Source of the DNA: Butyricicoccus porcorum
GTDB lineage: Bacteria > Bacillota > Clostridia > Oscillospirales > Butyricicoccaceae
Assembly: GCF_002157465.1 (NCBI RefSeq)
Contig: NZ_NHOC01000008.1
Span: forward strand, 1 to 64,000
Direction of reading: 5' to 3'
DNA: 64,000 nt
Shown here: in pieces, positions 59,258-64,000 of the stretch
Position numbering within the stretch: position 1 is the first letter of the stretch
Layout of the letters: each line of letters begins with the position of its first letter
Notes under the pieces: model-generated
What the model saw: only the letters and a program-made list of their open reading frames with translations
What the model was told of the DNA's origin: nothing
The model's database searches: none
Position numbers and translations under genes: made by a program

Positions 59258-60604
59258 TCAGCTCTGTGCTGCAAATTTAAACATTGCGCTCAGCATCGTG
59301 CAGATTTGTGCACGGGTTGCATTGCCCTTCGGCAGGAGCTTGACGGTATCCTTGTCCTTGCTGCCAGAGATAATGCCCTCCATAAGCATGGTCTGTACGG
59401 CAGTCTCCGCCCAGGTTGCAACCTGATCGCCGTCGGGATAGACAGGAACCTCAACGACCTGTCTCGGCTCAATGTTCAGGATATTTGCCTGATACTTATA
59501 CAGCATGACACAAACTTCCTGACGGGTAATTGACGCCGTCGGCGCGAACTTTCCGTTTCCGGTACCGCTGACAATGCCGTTATCATATGCCCATTCGATC
59601 TGGCGTACAGACCACGCATGCGTGACATCGCTGAATGTCTTTTTGTTTTCATACGCACTCAGGTCAGCACCTGCCGCACTGGCCAGCATAACTGCAAACT
59701 GCTCGCGGGTAACGTTTTTGGCCGGGCTGAATGTCCAGACATTACCGTCGCCGCTGACGACGCCCCGGTTTGCCATCTCATAGACATAATCGTAATACCA
59801 CGGATTCTTGCCATCCGCACCCGGCTGGACATCCTGGAAATTTGTAACCGACAGGCTCATCGGCAGGGTGGTCTTCCAGTCTGCCGGGCGGACAACTGCC
59901 GGTTCACCCGCTGTCGTGACACGCGACATGTCCAGTTCTATATTATCATCGTCAATCCACTGATACGAAGCAATCACGCCATCATCGCTGTCGGTTCCGG
60001 TCGCGTTAAAACTGCCGGCGAGCAGGTTAATCGTCGAATCCTCGGCATAAATCGCATCACCAACGCCGGTGACATTCGCCTGTACATCCAGATTTGCGCC
60101 GAAGCAGTTGATGCCTGCCTCGCCGTCTGCCGAAACAGTCATATTGCGCAGCGTGACCGTCGTCGGCGTAGAAGAATCGAGATCCATCACACAGATGCTG
60201 TCCACCTCTGTGCCGCTGGCAGAAATCGTGCCGTTTTTCAGCGTGACTGACAGGTTTCCTGCGCCTTCGTCCGCAGCAATCAGCAGGGCATCATCTGCAT
60301 TGCCGGAAGCAGTGATCTTTTTTCCGTTCAGGTCGATGGTAAACGATTTGGCAGATGCGCTCTCGTGGATGTAAGCAACACCTTTTCCTTCCCCGCCCCA
60401 ATACGACTCGGTACTACTGGAGACATTTTGCAGCAGTACGATGGTCTGTCCGTTTTTGACCGCTTCAAGCGCCTTGTTCAGCGTCCTGTATCCGGTCGAA
60501 TTGATTTTTGCTACATCTCCTGCTGCAAAGGCGCCTGCGCTCATGCCGCACAGCATCGCTCCGGTCAGCACTGCTGCACCGATCTGTCTGAATATTCGTT
60601 TCAT
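59258..60604 (-). CDS. Secreted SLH-domain surface protein B
   Basis: 448 residues from MKRIFRQIGAAVLTGAMLCG (GGAGGTACAT upstream; longer frame not needed). Signal peptide to AFAA. Same build as protein A: YRTLNKALEAVKNGQTIVLL, beta-rich middle, three SLH repeats (PWYYDYVYEMANRGVVSGDG, WSVRQIEWAYDNGIVSGTGN, VATWAETAVQTMLMEGIISG). Its own upstream region and the terminators suggest separate transcripts; the pair arose by duplication. Confidence 0.9.
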   Translation of the reverse strand: MKRIFRQIGAAVLTGAMLCGMSAGAFAAGDVAKINSTGYRTLNKALEAVKNGQTIVLLQNVSSSTESYWGGEGKGVAYIHESASAKSFTIDLNGKKITASGNADDALLIAADEGAGNLSVTLKNGTISASGTEVDSICVMDLDSSTPTTVTLRNMTVSADGEAGINCFGANLDVQANVTGVGDAIYAEDSTINLLAGSFNATGTDSDDGVIASYQWIDDDNIELDMSRVTTAGEPAVVRPADWKTTLPMSLSVTNFQDVQPGADGKNPWYYDYVYEMANRGVVSGDGNVWTFSPAKNVTREQFAVMLASAAGADLSAYENKKTFSDVTHAWSVRQIEWAYDNGIVSGTGNGKFAPTASITRQEVCVMLYKYQANILNIEPRQVVEVPVYPDGDQVATWAETAVQTMLMEGIISGSKDKDTVKLLPKGNATRAQICTMLSAMFKFAAQS

Positions 60605-60771
60605 ATGTACCTCCGTTCTGCTTTGTACCAAAACCATGCAGTATCTGCGCATTTTACCCAAGAAACGCCGTTTATTTTGCGTTCTGTTGTAAATTTTAAC
60701 ACTATAGTTCCCAAATTGCAACCCCGTTTCAGCAATTCGGCTGTCCGCGTTCATATATTTCCAAAAAAATC

Positions 60772-60803
60772 AAAAACACCTGGCTGCATTGCACAGCCAG
60801 ATG
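60772..60803 (-). terminator. Terminator of rarA
   Basis: TGGCTG / CAGCCA hairpin with a T-rich tail on the minus strand. Confidence 0.85.
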
Positions 60804-60831
60804 CTTTGATCTAGTCCATTGTCGGTGACGC

Positions 60832-62079
60832 TTATATCCGTCCTTTGACGGCATCCCAGTATGCTTTCGCACGCTGTTCCGTCTTGTTCTCGCCGTAGTC
60901 ATAATAGTGTGTGCCGCGCAGCGTGTCCGGCAGGTACTGCTGCCCGACCCAGTGGTTCGGATAGTCGTGTGGGAATCGATAGGCCAGCCCATGTCCAAGC
61001 CTGCCCGCACCGGAATAATGGCTGTCCTTAAGATAGTCGGGCACCTCGCCCGCCTTGCCATCACGGACATCCTGCATGGCCGCGTCAATCGCGCGGATGC
61101 CGCTGTTTGACTTAGGCGCAGTCGCAAGTAAAATTGCCGCATCTGCGAGCGGAATGCGCGCCTCCGGCAAACCGAGCTGTGTTGCCGTATCCACGCACGC
61201 CTTAACGATGGAAATCGCCTGTGGATATGCCAGTCCGACATCCTCCGCTGCAATGACCAGCAGGCGGCGGCAGGCGGAAATCAGATCGCCCGCCTCGAGC
61301 AGCCGGGCCAGATAGTGCACCGCTGCATCCGGATCAGAGCCGCGGATAGATTTTTGCAGGCCGGACAGAATGTCATAATGCTGGTCGCCGTCGCGGTCAT
61401 AGCGCATCGCGGAGCGCTGTGCCGCCTGTTCGGCATCCGCCAGCGTAACCGTACCGCCGCGTGCCGCCTGTGCCAGCAGCTCAACGGCATTCATCGCCTT
61501 GCGCACATCGCCGCCACAGGAGGAAGCAATGTGTGCACACACTTCATCTGAGACAGACAGGGAAGGGTCTGCCAGTGAAAACGCCCGGCGCACTGCGGGC
61601 TCAACCTCCTCCGCCCCGACCGGACGGAATTCAAACACCGTGCACCGGCTGAGAATTGCACTGTACACATAGAAATACGGGTTTTCTGTCGTAGAGGCGA
61701 TCAGGGTAATCCGTCCATCCTCGATAAATTCCAGCAGTGACTGCTGCTGTTTTTTATTAAAATACTGGATTTCGTCCAGATAGATGAGCGCGCCGTTGGG
61801 CGCAAGCATCGTGCCCAGCTCGTCAAAAATCTGCCGGATATCGGAAATGGACGCCGTGGTGGCATTGAGCCGGTACAGCTTTCGCTCCGTCTGTCCGGCA
61901 ATGATCGATGCGACCGTCGTCTTACCCACACCCGACGGCCCGTAAAAAATCATATTCGGAATGCTGCCGCTCTCGATGATCCGGCGCAGCAGGCCGGATT
62001 CTCCCAGAATATGCGGCTGGCCAACCACATCCGCCAGTGTGGTTGGGCGGATACGGTCGGCCAGAGGCTGAAATTTCAT
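60832..62079 (-). CDS. rarA: Replication-associated recombination ATPase RarA/MgsA
   Basis: 415 residues from MKFQPLADRIRPTTLADVVG (GGAAGACAAT). AAA+ Walker A FYGPSGVGKTTVASII, Walker B ALIYLDEIQYFNKKQQ, sensor 1 IASTTENP, and the C-terminal MgsA tetramerisation domain (GDLISACRRLLVIAAEDVGL, YPNHWVGQQYLPD). Acts at stalled forks. 17 bp after glyA. Confidence 0.95.
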   Translation of the reverse strand: MKFQPLADRIRPTTLADVVGQPHILGESGLLRRIIESGSIPNMIFYGPSGVGKTTVASIIAGQTERKLYRLNATTASISDIRQIFDELGTMLAPNGALIYLDEIQYFNKKQQQSLLEFIEDGRITLIASTTENPYFYVYSAILSRCTVFEFRPVGAEEVEPAVRRAFSLADPSLSVSDEVCAHIASSCGGDVRKAMNAVELLAQAARGGTVTLADAEQAAQRSAMRYDRDGDQHYDILSGLQKSIRGSDPDAAVHYLARLLEAGDLISACRRLLVIAAEDVGLAYPQAISIVKACVDTATQLGLPEARIPLADAAILLATAPKSNSGIRAIDAAMQDVRDGKAGEVPDYLKDSHYSGAGRLGHGLAYRFPHDYPNHWVGQQYLPDTLRGTHYYDYGENKTEQRAKAYWDAVKGRI

Positions 62080-62096
62080 ATTGTCTTCCAAACAAA

Positions 62097-63354
62097 TCAG
62101 TACAGCGGGAACTGCTTGCAGATCTCGCCGACACCGGCACGGATTTCGTCTGCCTTTGCGTCAAAATCAGTGATTGCCCAAGTGATAAACTGTGCAATCT
62201 TGTCCATCTCCGCTTCCTTGAAACCGCGGGTTGTGACAGCCGGGGTGCCCAGACGGACGCCGGAGGTGACGAACGGGCTGAGCGGTTCATTCGGAACGGT
62301 GTTCTTATTTGCGGTGATATAGACCTCATCCAGACGGTTCTGAAGTTCCTTACCGGTGACATCGGTACCGCGCAGGTCAACCAGCATCAGATGGTTATCC
62401 GTGCCGCCGGAAACGAGGTTGATGCCGCGCTTCATCAGGCCTTCTGCGAGTGCCTTTGCATTCTTGGCAACCTGGGTCTGATATTCCTTGAACTCCGGCT
62501 TGAGTGCCTCGCCGAAGCAGACAGCCTTGGCAGCGATGACATGCATGAGCGGGCCGCCCTGAGTACCCGGGAAGATTGCCTTGTTGAACTTCTTCGCCAG
62601 ATCCTCGTTGTTGGTCAGGATGCAGCCGCCGCGCGGGCCGCGCAGGGTCTTATGAGTCGTCGTGGTGACAACGTCGGCATATTCCAGCGGATTCATGTGC
62701 AGACCTGCTGCAACCAGACCAGCAATGTGTGCCATATCGACAAACAGATATGCGCCGACTTCCTTTGCGATGTCCGCAAAGATATCGAAACGAATTTCAC
62801 GCGGATATGCGGAAGCGCCTGCAATAATCATCTTCGGCTTGACTCCCTTTGCCCTGTGCGCGCAGGGCATCGTAATCGATGTAGCCGTTGTCATCAACGC
62901 CATATGCTACGATGTTGTACAGCAGGCCGGACTGGTTGACCGGAGAACCATGGGTCAGATGGCCGCCGTTGTCCAGCGACATGCCCAGAACGGTGTCGCC
63001 CGGCTTGCACAGTGCCTGATAAACGGCCATGTTTGCCTGTGCGCCGGAATGCGGCTGTACATTGGCAAACTTTGCGCCAAACAGCTTGCAAACGCGCTCG
63101 ATTGCCAGATTCTCGGCAATATCAACGCACTCACAGCCGCCATAGTAGCGCTTTCCCGGATAGCCTTCGGCATACTTGTTGGTAAGAACGGTACCCATCG
63201 CTGCCATGACGGTCGGGGAAACGATGTTTTCCGACGCAATCAGCTCGATGTTGCGGCACTGACGGTCATATTCCTTGCGGATTGCTGCACCCAGCTCAGG
63301 ATCCATGCTGGTGACAAACGCAATATTTTCTTCAATTCTCTTGGCTTCGGACAT
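62097..63354 (-). pseudogene. glyA: Serine hydroxymethyltransferase with a one-base frameshift
   Basis: The 5' frame (63354 to about 62856) encodes the N-terminal half: [52 protein letters not shown]. It fails after [11 protein letters not shown]. The 3' frame resumes at [20 protein letters not shown] and runs to the normal end ([12 protein letters not shown] holds the PLP lysine region, K in TTHKT). Removing one C among 62853-62855 gives a normal protein of about 418 residues. GlyA is a core one-carbon enzyme, so a sequence error is a real possibility. Confidence 0.85.
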
Positions 63355-63585
63355 GCTGAATACTCCTCCATAAAAATCGGGCTTGAATCAGTTTTTCTTC
63401 TTCTATTAAAACAGGAAATTCTTCTTTTTGCAAGGCACATTTCCCCTTTGAGCAGTTTTTCCCTTTAATGCAGTAAAATTTTCGTAAAGTTGTCGATTTT
63501 TTGTGCAGAATTTGTGATACAATACATATGTTCCGGGCTATATTTGACCCACTGACCAAATTCGATCTGATAAAGGAGACCATTT
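63355..63585. other. Divergent promoter region glyA / nth
   Basis: No gene. TACAAT at 63518-63523 may be a -10 for nth. No glycine riboswitch or other RNA element seen. Confidence 0.5.
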
Positions 63586-64000
63586 ATGCTGACGCCAACC
63601 GAACGCGCCGAAGCTGCCGTCCGCCTGCTCGAACAGGAATATCCGGACGCAATCTGCGCCCTGCAATACAAAAAAGATTATGAACTGCTGTTCGCCACGC
63701 GCCTGTCCGCCCAGTGCACGGATGCGCGCGTCAACATTGTAACAAAGGAGCTGTACACCCGCTTCCCTTCGCTGGAATCCTTCGCCGCCGCAACTCCGGA
63801 CGAAATTGAAGCCATCATCCGCCCGTGCGGCCTCGGCAAAACCAAAGCACGCGACCTGCACGCAGCTGCCCAGTATCTGCTTGAGCACCACGACGGCAAA
63901 GTGCCCGGCACCATGGAGGAACTGCTCAAAATTCCCGGCGTCGGACGCAAGACTGCCAACCTCATCCTCGGCGATCTGTACGGAAAGCCCGCAATCGTTG
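63586..64000 (+). CDS. nth: Endonuclease III, N-terminal part (runs off window)
   Basis: At least 138 residues from MLTPTERAEAAVRLLEQEYP, with AAAGGAG 7 nt upstream. LLFATRLSAQCTDARVN, IRPCGLGKTKARDL, and the helix-hairpin-helix LLKIPGVGRKTANLILG with the catalytic Lys region. The catalytic Asp and [4Fe-4S] part are beyond the window. Removes oxidised pyrimidines. Confidence 0.93.
   Translation, partial: MLTPTERAEAAVRLLEQEYPDAICALQYKKDYELLFATRLSAQCTDARVNIVTKELYTRFPSLESFAAATPDEIEAIIRPCGLGKTKARDLHAAAQYLLEHHDGKVPGTMEELLKIPGVGRKTANLILGDLYGKPAIV

Overview
The window looks like chromosome from a Gram-positive gut-type Clostridia (Oscillospirales or Butyricicoccaceae-like is my guess). Reasons: AGGAGG-type ribosome sites, short Firmicutes operons, a class 1B pyrD with pyrK, S-layer-homology (SLH) surface proteins, a ytrA-like GntR/ABC operon and a DUF1292 protein. 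I cannot name the species.

Layout. (1) 1-4.7 kb is worn accessory DNA: the 3' part of an IS3-family element, a polysaccharide deacetylase, a transketolase tail remnant, a truncated gene joined to a second IS3 fragment, a lipoprotein, and a compact candidate type I toxin/antisense locus. (2) 4.76-6.06 kb is the end of an older integrated element: a tyrosine integrase, a terminator and a 61-bp copy of the 3' part of tRNA-Tyr. (3) 5997-43441 is a siphovirus prophage of about 37.4 kb bounded by that 61-bp repeat and by the intact tRNA-Tyr. Its own integrase sits beside the tRNA, so two elements have accumulated in tandem at one tRNA gene. (4) 43.4-64 kb is ordinary chromosome: tRNA-Tyr and tRNA-Thr, a GntR/ABC operon, ung, pyrD/pyrK, a ClC channel, a deoxyinosine glycosylase homologue, plsC, two SLH proteins, rarA, glyA and nth. 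glyA and the ABC permease each carry an apparent frameshift.

The prophage is mostly on the minus strand. From right to left it holds: immunity and early genes (cI-type repressor divergent from a Cro-like gene), replication (replisome organiser, DnaB), a ParA/ParB partition pair, a run of tiny genes, an HUH protein, HNH and terminase, then (split by an IS110 insertion) portal, ClpP-type protease, HK97 capsid, connectors, tail tube, a frameshifted tail chaperone, tape measure, Dit, Tal-like protein, a tail fibre with an M14 peptidase domain, lysis genes and a DNA methyltransferase. On the plus strand beside the integrase are a BRCT protein and a lipoprotein.

The standout is a diversity-generating retroelement (DGR) at the distal end of the late region: avd (9427-9819), template repeat (9286-9405), reverse transcriptase (8131-9195), then a DUF6273-like target gene (7208-8155) with its variable repeat (7576-7695). 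Template and variable repeats differ at 9 of 120 positions and all nine are adenines in the template on the coding strand. The target lies after the reverse transcriptase, and its variable repeat is internal rather than C-terminal. Other points of interest: three identical 17-bp palindromes scattered through the ParAB-carrying prophage, a structured bridge-RNA-like region in the IS110 element, and duplicated GAGCC-repeat/terminator leaders in front of two small phage genes.
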